Shown: positions 36,581-45,655 of the stretch, piece after piece
Layout of the letters: each line of letters opens with the position of its first letter
Position numbering within the stretch: position 1 is the first letter of the stretch
Source: DASQUK01 sp963717085
Lineage (GTDB): Bacteria; Actinomycetota; Acidimicrobiia; Acidimicrobiales; VFJN01
NCBI GenBank assembly: GCA_963717085.1
Contig: CAVQVM010000019.1
Coordinates: 490,618-554,617 of the forward strand
Direction of reading: 5' to 3'
DNA: 64,000 nt
Position numbers and translations under genes: made by a program
Notes under the pieces: generated by a model
What the model was told of the DNA's origin: nothing
Seen by the model: only the letters and a program-made list of their open reading frames with translations
Databases searched by the model: none

Positions 36581-36681
36581 ACGCCAAAACGGCACTTGGA
36601 CGTTGGGGAGCGCCCAGTTTCTCGACGCCGTGGTGTCTACATCACTGGCTTCTGACAACGCCAACGGCAAGGAGAACGGAA

Positions 36682-37266
36682 ATGGGAAAGATCGTGATGA
36701 GCGGTCCGCAGAACGTCTCGCTCGACGGAGTGGTCCAGGACCCCGACGGTGAGGAGGGCTTCAGGCTCGGCGGCTGGTTCAACGAGTTTGGGGGCAAGGA
36801 CCTCGAAGCGTGGGCCAAGGTCGCGCTCGACGACGCGCTGGGCGCCGAGGCGTGGCTGCTGGGTCGACGCAGCTACGAGTTCTTCGGGGCGCGGTGGCGA
36901 CCCCGGACTGGCGCCCTGGCGGACAGGTTGAACAGCCTGCCGAAGTACGTCGTGTCCTCGACCCTGGAAGATCCCGACTGGAACAACACGACGGTCCTAA
37001 GGGGCGATGTGGTGACCGAGGTCTCCGAGCTGAAGCAGGAGCTAGGCGGAGAAATCGTTGTCCCAGCCAGCTATCAGCTCGGGCGCACGCTGATCGAGCA
37101 CGACCTGGTCGACGAGCTCCGGTTGGTCGTCTTCCCGGTCGTGCTCGGGGCGGGCGAGCGCCTCTTCGGCGAGACCAGCGACAAGAAGCCCATGCGCCTC
37201 GTCGATACCAAGACCATCGGTGACGGCCTCGCCTTCCTCACCTACCAGCCCGTCCGAGACACCTAA
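36682..37266 (+). CDS. Dihydrofolate reductase family protein (RibD C-terminal domain)
   Basis: 194 residues: MSGPQNVSLDGVVQDPDGEE at the N-terminus, AEAWLLGRRSYEFFGARW, KYVVSSTLEDPDWNNTTV, VPASYQLGRTLIEHDLVDEL and RLVVFPVVLGAGERLF. A typical RibD_C-type NADPH reductase of unknown substrate, common in mobile actinobacterial islands. AAGGAGA precedes the ATG. It is bordered by the IS3 remnant and a dispersed repeat. Confidence 0.9.
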   Translation: MGKIVMSGPQNVSLDGVVQDPDGEEGFRLGGWFNEFGGKDLEAWAKVALDDALGAEAWLLGRRSYEFFGARWRPRTGALADRLNSLPKYVVSSTLEDPDWNNTTVLRGDVVTEVSELKQELGGEIVVPASYQLGRTLIEHDLVDELRLVVFPVVLGAGERLFGETSDKKPMRLVDTKTIGDGLAFLTYQPVRDT

Positions 37267-37644
37267 CAACCGAGCGGCGCCTGCCAGCGTGAGACTCGTT
37301 TGCGCCATCGCCCTCCGCGGGCGCGGTGCCGCAGCCGCTTGGTATTGCTCCTTCGCGGAGCCGCAGCCACGCATATCTGCCGATCTCGCGCCGGTCGTTC
37401 TGTACCGTCGGCCTCGCTGGAAGCCCGAGCGCGGACCGGGCTACTAATCATCGAACGCGGCGACGTTCGCGAGTGCCTCTGGGAGTGTCGGCCGGGACTA
37501 TCTCGAGACTGCCGGCGATTCCTGCATCTGGTCCGGCGTCGGCTCCGTCCTCGCTGGCGCCGGCGAGCCAGACAGGCGACGTCGCATTCGCGACCGTTCT
37601 GCCGTAGACAGGCTCCGCCACTGAGGGACACTCAGCATCGCCGG
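37267..37644. other. Intergenic with a dispersed repeat
   Basis: No gene; contains repeat copy 6 (37370-37445). Confidence 0.5.
37370..37445 (+). repeat. Dispersed palindromic repeat, copy 6
   Basis: CGCATATCTGCCGATCTCGC, then GTCGTTCTGTACCG, and right end AAGCCCGAGCGCGGACCGGG. The CGCATAT left terminus is the complement of the ATATGCG right terminus found in copies 2 and 7. Confidence 0.75.
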
Positions 37645-38100
37645 TCAGTCACCCAGAAGGCGCTCGAGTTGGTCCGGGAGGTCCTCGGGGAACACCGCCT
37701 CGGCGGTGGCTCGCAGCTCGTCGATCGACCACCAGCGGTGGCCTCGGATCGTGGCGCTCTCCGTGTTCGTCCACTCGTTCGACGACGGCTCGAACGTCGA
37801 GGTGTGGACGAGGAAGAACCACTCCTCTTGGTCGTACTCCTCGCCCTCGAAGTCCCAGGTGAATCGGCGGGTGAAGACGATTGGTCCTGGGTCGCTGATG
37901 ATGAGGCCGGTCTCCTCTCGAGTTTCGCGGACCGCAGCGTCCTCTGGTGTCTCGCCGTGTTCGAGACCGCCGCCCACGGGGAACCACCATGGCGTGAGGT
38001 CCGGCTTGGTGCGGTCGATGCCGCTGAAGAGCAGGACGCGACAGCGTTCGTCAACGAGGAGCACCTTCGAGCTTGGTCGCCTGCTCGCCACGACCTGCAT
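37645..38100 (-). CDS. NUDIX hydrolase
   Basis: 151 residues with a full Nudix box (GGLEHGETPEDAAVRETREE followed by TGL). Upstream are the SSKVLLVDERCRVLLF strand and the WWFPVGG approach, and the C-terminus reads HRWWSIDELRATAE. It hydrolyses a nucleoside-diphosphate-linked substrate not identifiable from sequence. It stands alone between two dispersed repeats, on the strand opposite to its neighbours. Confidence 0.92.
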   Translation of the reverse strand: MQVVASRRPSSKVLLVDERCRVLLFSGIDRTKPDLTPWWFPVGGGLEHGETPEDAAVRETREETGLIISDPGPIVFTRRFTWDFEGEEYDQEEWFFLVHTSTFEPSSNEWTNTESATIRGHRWWSIDELRATAEAVFPEDLPDQLERLLGD

Positions 38101-38126
38101 TCTCGCTGACGACCTGGCACAAGGCT

Positions 38127-38212
38127 GCGCCCAGATCTACCGATCTCGCGCCCCGTCGTTCTGTGCTGACGCTCGGACAGGCGAGCCGTGCGTGGTTCGG
38201 GCAATATGCGCT
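38127..38212 (+). repeat. Dispersed palindromic repeat, copy 7
   Basis: Left GCGCCCAGATCTACCGATCT then CGCGCCCCGTCGTTCTGTGC; right GTGGTTCGGGCAATATGCGC. Upstream of the NUDIX start and about 70 bp before the sulfatase. Confidence 0.75.
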
Positions 38213-38284
38213 CCTTTCCGAACGGGCGCAGACTGGTGGTTGGCAGTTGTCGAGCTCGTTGACCCCGGAACATGTGGAGCATCC

Positions 38285-40636
38285 ATGACGAAGCCGTTTG
38301 CAGGCCGCATCGAAATCGATATCCGAGACTCGGAGCCGGACTGGAGTCCGTTCGAGCCTCCGAAGGCACCCGACGGTTCACCCAACGTCGTGTACATCGT
38401 GCTCGACGACGTGGGTTTCTCGGCGATGAGTTGTTACGGCGGTCCGATCGAGACGCCGAACATCGACAAGATCGCGGGCGATGGTGTGCGTTACACGCAG
38501 TGGCACACAACGGCGTTGTGCTCGCCGACACGGTCGTGCCTGCTGACGGGACGCAACCACACGCGCAACAGCATGGCGTGCATCACTGAGGCCGCGGTCG
38601 GGTTCCCGAGCGCGAGTGGAACGATCCGGCCCGAGAACGGAATGCTGTCGGAGATCCTGGGTGAGGCCGGCTGGAACACCTACATGGTGGGCAAGTGGCA
38701 TCTGTGCCCGACCGACGAGATGAACCTGGCGTCGACGCGGCGGAACTGGCCGACCGGTCGCGGGTTCGAGCGCTGGTACGGGTTCCTGGGCGCCGAGACA
38801 AACCAGTGGTATCCCGACCTCGTCTACGACAATCACATGGTCGAGCAACCGCGCCTGCCGGAGGAGGGCTACCACTTCACCGACGACATCACCGACAAGG
38901 CCATCGAGTTCATACAGGACGCGAAGGCCATCGTTCCCGAGAAGCCGTTCTTCCTCTACTACGCGCCCGGTGCGTGTCACGCGCCGCACCACGCGCCTAA
39001 GGAGTGGAGCGACAAGTTCAAAGGCCGCTTCGACATGGGCTACGAGGCGATGCGCGAGCAGACCCTCGCGAAGCAGAAGGAGATGGGCCTGGTGCCGCCG
39101 GACACCGAGCTCCCGACGATCAACCCGATCGGCACGCCCGAGACGCGCACCGGACCGGACGGCAAGCCGTTCCCACCACTCGACTCCACGCGTCCGTGGG
39201 ACTCGCTCAGCGCTGACGAGAAGCGCCTCTTCGCCCGCATGGCGGAGGTGTACGCCGGCTTCCTCGCGCACGCCGACCACCACATCGGTCGGCTGCTCGA
39301 CTTCCTGGAGAGCACCGGCGAGCTGGACAACACGATCGTCGTCGTCGTCTCGGACAACGGTGCCAGCGGCGAGGGCGGCCCGGACGGCTCGGTAAACGAG
39401 ATGAAGTTCGCCAACGGCGTCCCCGATGACCTCGCCGAGAACCTGGAGAAGATCGACCTCCTGGGGACCCCTGCGACGTACAACCACTACACGAACGGTT
39501 GGGCGATGGCCTTCAACACGCCCTTCAAGATGTGGAAGCGCTACGAGTTCAACGGCGGTACGTGCGACCCGTGCATCATCTCGTGGCCCGCGGGCGTGCC
39601 GGCACGCGGCGCGCTCCGCGAGCAGTACCACCACGCCGTCGACATCGTGCCGACGGTGCTCGACCTGCTCAACGTCGAGGCGCCCGAGTCCATCAAGGGA
39701 CACACCCAGTCGCCCTTCGACGGCGTCAGCATGCGGGGCAGTCTCGACGATGCCGACACGCCCTCGGCGAGGAGCACGCAGTTCTACGCGATGCTCGGCT
39801 CCCGCGCGATCTGGCACGAGGGATGGAAGGCGGTCACGACCCATCCGACGATCGCCGGCTGGGGTCACTTCAACGACGACGAGTGGGAGCTGTACCACAC
39901 CGATGTGGACCGGGCCGAGGCGACCAACCTCGCGGCCGAGTACCCCGACAAGGTCCGCGAGCTGGTCAACATCTGGTTCTCCGAGGCCGGCGCAAACGGC
40001 ACGTTCCCGCTTGACGACCGGTCGCCTGTTGAGATCCTCACGACTCCCCGACCCCAGCTCACCGCCCCACGGAACCGGTACGTCTACCGGCCCGGCGCCG
40101 CGGTCCCAGAGTGGCAGGCGGTCAGCACTCGGAACCGCTCGTTCGCGATCGGCGCCGTCGTCGATATTTCCGCCCCGGGAGCCGAAGGGGTGCTCTTCTC
40201 GATGGGTGCCCGGTTCGGCGGCCACGCCCTCTACGTCAAGGACAACCGGCTGCACTACGTGAACAGCTTCGTGGGCAGCATCGAACAGCAGATCGTCGGC
40301 TCCGAGGACATCCCTACGGGCGACCAGGTGGTCCTCTCGGCCGCGTTCGAGAAGGAGGGGAACGAGGCCGACTGCGCCGTCGGCACCCTCTCGCTGTATC
40401 ACGGCGACAAGAAGGTGGGTGAGGGACGCATCAAGTCCCAGCTCGGGGCTTTCGCCATCGCTGGCGAGAGCCTCTACGTCGGCCAGGACCCGGGCGACCC
40501 GATCACCCAGGACTATGCCGGCGAGGCGCCGTACTCGTTCACGGGCGGGACCATCGACCGGGTCGCGATCGATGTCAGCGGCGAGCCCTACATCGACCTC
40601 GAACGGGAGGCACAACTCATGCTCATGCGCGAATAG
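38285..40636 (+). CDS. Arylsulfatase
   Basis: 783 residues, of the long AtsA-like class. The metal-binding DD is at 41-42 (YIVLDDVGFSAMSCYGG). The formylglycine signature is CSPTRSCLLTGR (Cys79, C-x-P-x-R), requiring a formylglycine-generating enzyme not encoded here. MVGKWHL and VVVVSDNGASGEGG supply further active-site ligands. There is no signal peptide, so it is cytoplasmic. The last 180 residues form an extra beta-rich domain. It hydrolyses sulfate esters, probably for sulfur scavenging. A hairpin terminator follows. Confidence 0.94.
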   Translation: MTKPFAGRIEIDIRDSEPDWSPFEPPKAPDGSPNVVYIVLDDVGFSAMSCYGGPIETPNIDKIAGDGVRYTQWHTTALCSPTRSCLLTGRNHTRNSMACITEAAVGFPSASGTIRPENGMLSEILGEAGWNTYMVGKWHLCPTDEMNLASTRRNWPTGRGFERWYGFLGAETNQWYPDLVYDNHMVEQPRLPEEGYHFTDDITDKAIEFIQDAKAIVPEKPFFLYYAPGACHAPHHAPKEWSDKFKGRFDMGYEAMREQTLAKQKEMGLVPPDTELPTINPIGTPETRTGPDGKPFPPLDSTRPWDSLSADEKRLFARMAEVYAGFLAHADHHIGRLLDFLESTGELDNTIVVVVSDNGASGEGGPDGSVNEMKFANGVPDDLAENLEKIDLLGTPATYNHYTNGWAMAFNTPFKMWKRYEFNGGTCDPCIISWPAGVPARGALREQYHHAVDIVPTVLDLLNVEAPESIKGHTQSPFDGVSMRGSLDDADTPSARSTQFYAMLGSRAIWHEGWKAVTTHPTIAGWGHFNDDEWELYHTDVDRAEATNLAAEYPDKVRELVNIWFSEAGANGTFPLDDRSPVEILTTPRPQLTAPRNRYVYRPGAAVPEWQAVSTRNRSFAIGAVVDISAPGAEGVLFSMGARFGGHALYVKDNRLHYVNSFVGSIEQQIVGSEDIPTGDQVVLSAAFEKEGNEADCAVGTLSLYHGDKKVGEGRIKSQLGAFAIAGESLYVGQDPGDPITQDYAGEAPYSFTGGTIDRVAIDVSGEPYIDLEREAQLMLMRE

Positions 40637-40647
40637 GACACCGACCG

Positions 40648-40675
40648 CTGCGCCAGAACTGCCGTACTGGCGCAG
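40648..40675 (+). terminator. Stem-loop terminator after the arylsulfatase gene
   Basis: Perfect 9-bp stem CTGCGCCAG / CTGGCGCAG with a 10-nt loop, 11 nt past the stop. Its bases GCGCCAGAACTGCCG are identical to the left end of repeat copy 8. Confidence 0.7.
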
Positions 40676-40719
40676 CCGGACCGAGCGCTGTGTGTCGTGT
40701 GCTCATGGCGAAGGCACGG

Positions 40720-41475
40720 TCAGTCGGTGAGTGTCACTTGGTCGCCGACGCGCACGACGCCAGGCGTCTGCACGGCGGTCCAGACGCCGAAGGTCGCGCC
40801 GTGGTGGCGCGAGAGCGTTTTGAAGATGTCGAGATCGCGATCGAGGCCTGGTTGTGGCCGTGTCACCATCGTGCAGCGCTCGCACGGCGCTGCCGGTTGC
40901 ACCACGGCGGCGCCGACACGGACCGTGCGTCCGCGCCACGTATCCTCGACCCAGCCGTCGTCCTCGACGTCGACCACGATGTTGGGCCGGAAGCGGCGTG
41001 TTTCCCACGCGCCGTCGGGGTACAGATTCCGGCCCTGGCGCAGACTCGCGGTCGTGACGACGAGGAGCGGGAGCGCGTCGACGAACCGGCCCGGTGGCAT
41101 CGTCCACGACACGACCGCGCTGGTGTCATCGGTCGCGTCCGCGAAGTACTCGCCGACGCCCGCGCCGAAAGACTCGGCATGGACAAGCGCGACCCGACGG
41201 CCGATCCACTTCGACAAGACGTCATCCGCGTGCGCGCTTGGCGCACTGAGCCGGTCGCCGTCCGGAAGCATGAGCTCGACCCCGGAGTCACTAAGCCGGG
41301 AGCTCGCGAGCAACAGCGACGGCACGCGCCGTGCGGTCAACACCATGCCGGTCTCGTTGTCGACGATGCCCCACCGGCGATCACCCGCCAACCCCGAGTT
41401 CTCGACGACCGCCTCGTCGAGCGGCTCACCTTGCAGCGACTTCACCGGATGGCGCCACAACTCGGCGACGTGCAC
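40720..41475 (-). CDS. MOSC domain-containing protein
   Basis: 251 residues from GTG 41475. The N-terminal MOSC beta-barrel starts VAELWRHPVKSLQGEPLDEA and LAGDRRWGIVD; the C-terminal core reads FRPNIVVDVEDDGW, then PAAPCERCTMVTRPQPGLD with the conserved Cys expected to bind sulfur or molybdenum cofactor. Relatives (YcbX/mARC-like) reduce N-hydroxylated compounds or handle Moco sulfur. A frame starting at 41520 adds only an Arg-rich leader and is not preferred. Confidence 0.9.
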   Translation of the reverse strand: MHVAELWRHPVKSLQGEPLDEAVVENSGLAGDRRWGIVDNETGMVLTARRVPSLLLASSRLSDSGVELMLPDGDRLSAPSAHADDVLSKWIGRRVALVHAESFGAGVGEYFADATDDTSAVVSWTMPPGRFVDALPLLVVTTASLRQGRNLYPDGAWETRRFRPNIVVDVEDDGWVEDTWRGRTVRVGAAVVQPAAPCERCTMVTRPQPGLDRDLDIFKTLSRHHGATFGVWTAVQTPGVVRVGDQVTLTD

Positions 41476-41869
41476 GGCCGTCCTCCTTCCACGCGGCCGG
41501 CGACCTTCAGCGCCCGCCACGAAATCGTGGCGCGCGATTCTGCATCATGACCGTCGAGGAAGCCGAGCACGAGGAGCGAGCGGCCCCAACCGACCGCGGC
41601 GAACCGCCTCTCGCCGCGCCAGAACTGCCGATCTCGCGCCGCGTCGATCGGTACCGGCGGCCTCGCTGGCAGCCCGAGCGCGGTCCGGGCATTAGGAGCG
41701 CCCTAGCAGGTTGGCATCCGTGGGATGGACCAGGGTGTTCGACGGAGGGTGGCGACGCGGCGACCGTCTGCGCGACGGTTGCGGGGCATGGCACCGGACT
41801 TCTCTTTACGACCGGTGTGCGGGCTGAACGCAGCTCATTGCGTTGATCGGGCACCAAACGGAGGTTGTC
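41476..41869. other. Intergenic with a dispersed repeat
   Basis: About 390 bp between divergent MOSC and epoxide hydrolase genes; contains repeat copy 8 and otherwise nothing recognised. Confidence 0.5.
41616..41700 (+). repeat. Dispersed palindromic repeat, copy 8
   Basis: GCGCCAGAACTGCCGATCTC left end, GCCCGAGCGCGGTCCGGGCA right end. Internal CCGATC / GATCGG and GCCCG / CGGGC pairs add local stems. One of the best preserved copies. Confidence 0.8.
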
Positions 41870-43081
41870 ATGACTAGCAACGTCGAATCCGCAATGGAGA
41901 TCCGTGAGTTCCACGTCGACATTCCCGATGAGGCGCTGGATGACCTCCGTCGACGCATCGCGGCCACGAACTGGCCCGAGAAGGAGACCGTCGCGGATCA
42001 GTCGCAGGGCGTGCCGCTCGCCATGATTCAGAAGCTCGCCCGCTATTGGGCGACTGACTACGACTGGCGCAAGTGCGAGGCGACACTTAACGCGCTGCCG
42101 CAGTTCATCACCGAGATCGACGGGCTCGATATTCACTTCATTCACGTTCGTTCGCACCACGAAGATGCGTTGCCGGTTATCGTGAATCACGGCTGGCCCG
42201 GCTCGATCATCGAGCAGTTGAAGATCATCGATCGACTGACCGATCCGACGGCGTACGGCGGGAGCGCGGCTGACGCGTTCGATTTGGTGATTCCGTCCAT
42301 GCCGGGCTACGGGTTCTCGGGCAAGCCGACGAGCACCGGCTGGGGCCCCGAGCGCATGGGTCGAGCCTGGGACGTACTGATGAGGCGCCTCGGCTACAGC
42401 CGCTACGTCGCCCAGGGCGGCGACTGGGGTGCGTTCGTCGTCGACTTGATGGGCGTGCAGGCACCTCCAGGGTTGGTCGCCATCCACACCAACTATCCTG
42501 GAACCGTTCCCGCTGATGTCGACGCGGCGGCTGGCGCAGGCGCGCCCGCGCCAGCCGGACTGTCAGCCGAGGAGAGACGCGCGTACGACGGTCTGGTCTT
42601 TTCCTATAAGCAGGTCGCCTACGCCAAGCTTATGGGGACTCGCCCGCAAACCTTGTACGGCATCGCGGATTCACCCGTGGGCCTGGCCGGCTGGCTTCTC
42701 GACCACGGCGATGGTGACGGCCAACCGGCCGCGGGGCTCGTCTCGGCTCTCGACCGGACCACCAGCGACATCGGCGAGCTGACGCGAGACGAGTTCCTCG
42801 ACAACGTCACGCTCTACTGGCTGACCAACACGGGGGTCTCTGCCTCTCGTCTCTACTGGGAATACAAGGGCGGCTTCTTCAACGTGAAGGGCGTCTCCAT
42901 TCCCGTGGCCGTCACCGTCTTCCCGGGCGAGCAATACCAAGCCCCGCGCAGCTGGACGGAGCGGGCCTATCCCAACCTCATCTACTTCAACGAGGTCGAC
43001 AAGGGCGGCCACTTCGCCGCCTGGGAAGAGCCCGAACTCTTCGCAAGAGAGATGCGGGCCGGGTTCAGCTCCCTGCGGTAG
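41870..43081 (+). CDS. Epoxide hydrolase
   Basis: 403 residues. The N-terminal EHN domain (FHVDIPDEALDDLRRRIAAT) is followed by the alpha/beta-hydrolase core with oxyanion loop HGWPGS (107-112) and nucleophile Asp185 in AQGGDWGAFV; the catalytic His is in VDKGGHFAAWEEPELF. This is the microsomal-type/soil-bacterial epoxide hydrolase family, hydrolysing epoxides to diols or juvenile-hormone-like esters. A GGAGG sits 5-9 nt before the ATG. It is monocistronic with a terminator 8 nt after the stop. Confidence 0.95.
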   Translation: MTSNVESAMEIREFHVDIPDEALDDLRRRIAATNWPEKETVADQSQGVPLAMIQKLARYWATDYDWRKCEATLNALPQFITEIDGLDIHFIHVRSHHEDALPVIVNHGWPGSIIEQLKIIDRLTDPTAYGGSAADAFDLVIPSMPGYGFSGKPTSTGWGPERMGRAWDVLMRRLGYSRYVAQGGDWGAFVVDLMGVQAPPGLVAIHTNYPGTVPADVDAAAGAGAPAPAGLSAEERRAYDGLVFSYKQVAYAKLMGTRPQTLYGIADSPVGLAGWLLDHGDGDGQPAAGLVSALDRTTSDIGELTRDEFLDNVTLYWLTNTGVSASRLYWEYKGGFFNVKGVSIPVAVTVFPGEQYQAPRSWTERAYPNLIYFNEVDKGGHFAAWEEPELFAREMRAGFSSLR

Positions 43082-43088
43082 TACAAGA

Positions 43089-43118
43089 GGAGACGGCGCA
43101 CGCGAGCGCGCCGTCTCC
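43089..43118 (+). terminator. Strong stem-loop terminator
   Basis: Perfect 11-bp stem GGAGACGGCGC / GCGCCGTCTCC with an 8-nt loop, directly after the epoxide hydrolase. Confidence 0.85.
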
Positions 43119-43689
43119 CAACGAGATGCATGACTGCCGTTCGGCTCGCCGGGGCTGGGGGGTGGGGTCGGCCGCACGGGGCGGCCCCGCTCCCGAGGAG
43201 TGTCGGGCTGCTCAGTCCGCCTCTCCAGAGCCGTTCGCGTCAGCGCGAGGGTGGCGGCGCGGCTGGCCAGACAGCGTGTCGTTATGAGCGCCCCGAACAG
43301 ACACTTTGGCGGCTCTAGCCGACGGCGAGCAGCGCAAGACCTCGAGCTCGCGCGCCGTCATCCGGCGCCGGAGAAAGCAGCTCGTGCACGCCTTCATGCG
43401 GGACTTCACCAACTACGTTCGTCAAGACTGGGAGCGGAACCAGCGCCTGGGCCGCGGCATCGGCCTGACCTACGACGGCGTCTACCCCGACCGCCGGTAT
43501 CGCGGAGACAACGTCACCGTGCTGCCGGGCGGCGAGCGCCTCCGCACCACCACGCCGACGCCGTAACGAGTCATCGAGATTGCCCCCAGAATCGCCGTGG
43601 GACGATCACCGCTGACGGCAACGTGCAGGTCGAGTTCGAGCGCGTTAGCTGCTCGTAGATCACAACCCGCGCCGTGGCTTGTACCGGGC
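43119..43689. other. No supported gene
   Basis: A plus-strand frame at 43306-43566 (VHAFMRDFTNYVRQDWERNQ, YPDRRYRGDNVTVLPGGERL) reads as a plausible protein end but has no start signal and is unrecognised. It may be a fragment. Confidence 0.4.
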
Positions 43690-43872
43690 GGCGCGCCATG
43701 GCTCGCCGGAGGGCTGAATGAATCCTGCTTGACGAGCCCCAGGAGGTTCGTGCCGGTCGGGACCATCGGGCGGCGGACGTCGTACTCCGAGAGGCCGGCC
43801 ACCTTCCACAGAGCGCGTCGCGGGCAGCCTGGAGATACCGGTGGAGATCCGCCTTCGGCGACTCGGGCATGC
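43690..43872 (-). pseudogene. DinB/DUF664 family protein, N-terminal fragment
   Basis: ESPKADLHRYLQAARDAL, then in a shifted frame GLSEYDVRRPMVPTGTNLLG and LVK, is the standard start of actinobacterial DinB-like DUF664 proteins. The rest, including the second and third His ligands, is missing. Confidence 0.65.
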
Positions 43873-43964
43873 GCGGCAGCTTCTCATCACCCGGCCGCCT
43901 CCTCCGGATACGATCGGCGCGATCGGTCCTCAGCCTAAGGACCGGCCGAGCTCGAGGTGGCCAG

Positions 43965-45149
43965 ATGGCTCGTATGCGCTTCGGCATCTTCATGGCGCCG
44001 TTCCACCCGGCGGGTGAGAGCCCGACGGTGCTGCTGCACAACGACCTGGAGCTGATCGAGCACCTCGATCGGCTGGGGTTCGACGAGGCGTGGATCGGCG
44101 AGCACCACTCGGCCGGCACCGAGATCATCGCCTCGCCGGAGATCTTCATCGCCGCCGCCGCCGAGCGCACCAACCACATCAAGCTCGGCACGGGGGTCGT
44201 GAGCGCCAGCTACCACAACCCCCTCTGGGTGGCGGAGCGTGCGGTGCAGCTCGACCACATGACACGCGGGAGGTTCATGCTCGGGCTCGGGCCCGGGGCG
44301 CTGCCCAGCGACGCGGAGATGATCGGGCTCGACATGCCGCAGACTCGCGAGCTCCTCGAGGACGCCGTCGACGTCATCGTCAGGCTCATGCGCAGCGACG
44401 ATCCCGTCTCGGTCGACAACGGTCGCTGGTCTCTACGAGACGCCCGACTCCACCTCCGGCCATACACCGATCCGCACCCCGAGATCGCCATCGCGGCGGT
44501 CGCGTCGCCGTCGGGGCCGAGGCTCGCTGGCCGGTACGGACTCGGCCTTCTGTCGGTCGGTGCGACGACCGCCGCGGGCTTCGACGTGCTCGCGCTGCAC
44601 TGGGACGTGATGGAGGAGCGGGCTGCCCACTACGGCGTCTCCGTGGACCGGGACGCCTGGCGGCTCGTGGGACTCATGCACCTCGCGGACACGCGCGAGC
44701 ACGCCTACCGCGACGTCGAGCACGGCATCGCCGCGTGGTTCGACTACTTCCAGCACACGGCCGCCTTCCCTCAGATGTCCGTCGGCGAGGGCACGAGCGT
44801 CCGCCAGTTCATCGACTTCGTGAACGAGTCGGGACTGGGCACGATCGGCACTCCCGACGAGGCGGTCGAGCAGATCGAGCGACTGGTCAAGCAGTCGAAT
44901 GGTGGCTTCGGCTCGTACCTGCAGCTCGCACACGACTGGGCACCGCCTGCCGCGAAGTGGCGCAGCTACGAGCTGTTCGCCCGCCACGTCGCGCCGCGGT
45001 TCCAGGGGCAGGCGACGCCGACCCTCGACGCCAAGGCGCGGGCCCGGGCCCGCCGGCCCGAGCTCGCCGAGAGCAACCTCAAGGCGGTGGAGATGTCGAC
45101 GGCGAAGTACGAAGCCGAGCGCGACGCGGCCGCGAACGAGCGCGGGTAA
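43965..45149 (+). CDS. LLM class flavin-dependent oxidoreductase
   Basis: 394 residues of the bacterial-luciferase-like fold: MRFGIFMAPFHPAGESP, LIEHLDRLGFDEAWIGEHHS, TNHIKLGTGVVSASYHNPLW, GRFMLGLGPGALPSDAEM. The EHHS and GTGV signatures suggest an FMN-dependent (alkanal monooxygenase-like) member rather than an F420 one. The substrate is unknown. It is followed after 58 bp by a broken alpha/beta hydrolase, which may have shared the transcript. Confidence 0.9.
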   Translation: MARMRFGIFMAPFHPAGESPTVLLHNDLELIEHLDRLGFDEAWIGEHHSAGTEIIASPEIFIAAAAERTNHIKLGTGVVSASYHNPLWVAERAVQLDHMTRGRFMLGLGPGALPSDAEMIGLDMPQTRELLEDAVDVIVRLMRSDDPVSVDNGRWSLRDARLHLRPYTDPHPEIAIAAVASPSGPRLAGRYGLGLLSVGATTAAGFDVLALHWDVMEERAAHYGVSVDRDAWRLVGLMHLADTREHAYRDVEHGIAAWFDYFQHTAAFPQMSVGEGTSVRQFIDFVNESGLGTIGTPDEAVEQIERLVKQSNGGFGSYLQLAHDWAPPAAKWRSYELFARHVAPRFQGQATPTLDAKARARARRPELAESNLKAVEMSTAKYEAERDAAANERG

Positions 45150-45207
45150 ACGAGCGGCGAGCGCACCGCCGGGGAAGATTCAGAGGCCGAGCACGCAGCC
45201 GACCCAC

Positions 45208-45590
45208 ATGACCGATGCGCTCTCGTACCAGGACACCGGCGGCGGACCCTCCGCCCTGTTCCTCCACGGCAACCTGTCGCGTAGCTCGCACTCGGCGCCG
45301 CAACTCGAGGCGCTCGGCGACGAGCTGCGCTGCATCGCACCGAACCAAACGCGGGTTCGGCCGGTCGACCGGCGGGCCGTTGCCGACGTCGCTTCTCGGG
45401 CTTGCCGACGACGCGGTGAGGCTCTGCGCCGAGCTCGGCGTCGACCGCGCGCACGTGGTCGGGCTCTCGTTCGGCGGCGCGGTCGCGCAGGCACTCGCGG
45501 TCCACCACGCGGGGTTCGTCACCTCGCTGGTCCTCGCCGGCACGTACCGGCTCGACGAGTCCCAGACCGCCGTCAAGCAACTGTCAACTG
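45208..45590 (+). pseudogene. Alpha/beta hydrolase, frameshifted and cut by an insertion sequence
   Basis: ATG 45208 gives LSYQDTGGGPSALFLHGNLS, then in another frame GLADDAVRLCAELGVDRAHV and the nucleophile elbow VGLSFGGAVAQAL. The reading ends at SQTAVKQ where the insertion-sequence left end begins near 45590. One frameshift near 45350 and the loss of the C-terminal half inactivate it. Confidence 0.78.
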
Positions 45591-45655
45591 TGCGTTTGAT
45601 GTGGAACTGACGGAGGTTGTTTACAGCCGGGGTCTCCCTGTGAGAGGAGACCCGG

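Noticed and set aside
37261..37270. ACCTAAC after the RibD-type gene as an attC core site
   Set aside because: A single 7-base match with no partner GTTRRRY at a suitable distance; expected by chance.
38378..40615. Very long antisense reading frame (745 codons) opposite the arylsulfatase gene
   Set aside because: It is a codon-bias shadow: the plus strand encodes a full sulfatase with all catalytic motifs and the antisense product has none.
43212..43412. LuxR HTH fragment on the minus strand (RRRMTARELEVL)
   Set aside because: Only about ten residues match the family and the remainder of the helix-turn-helix is absent; too little to call.
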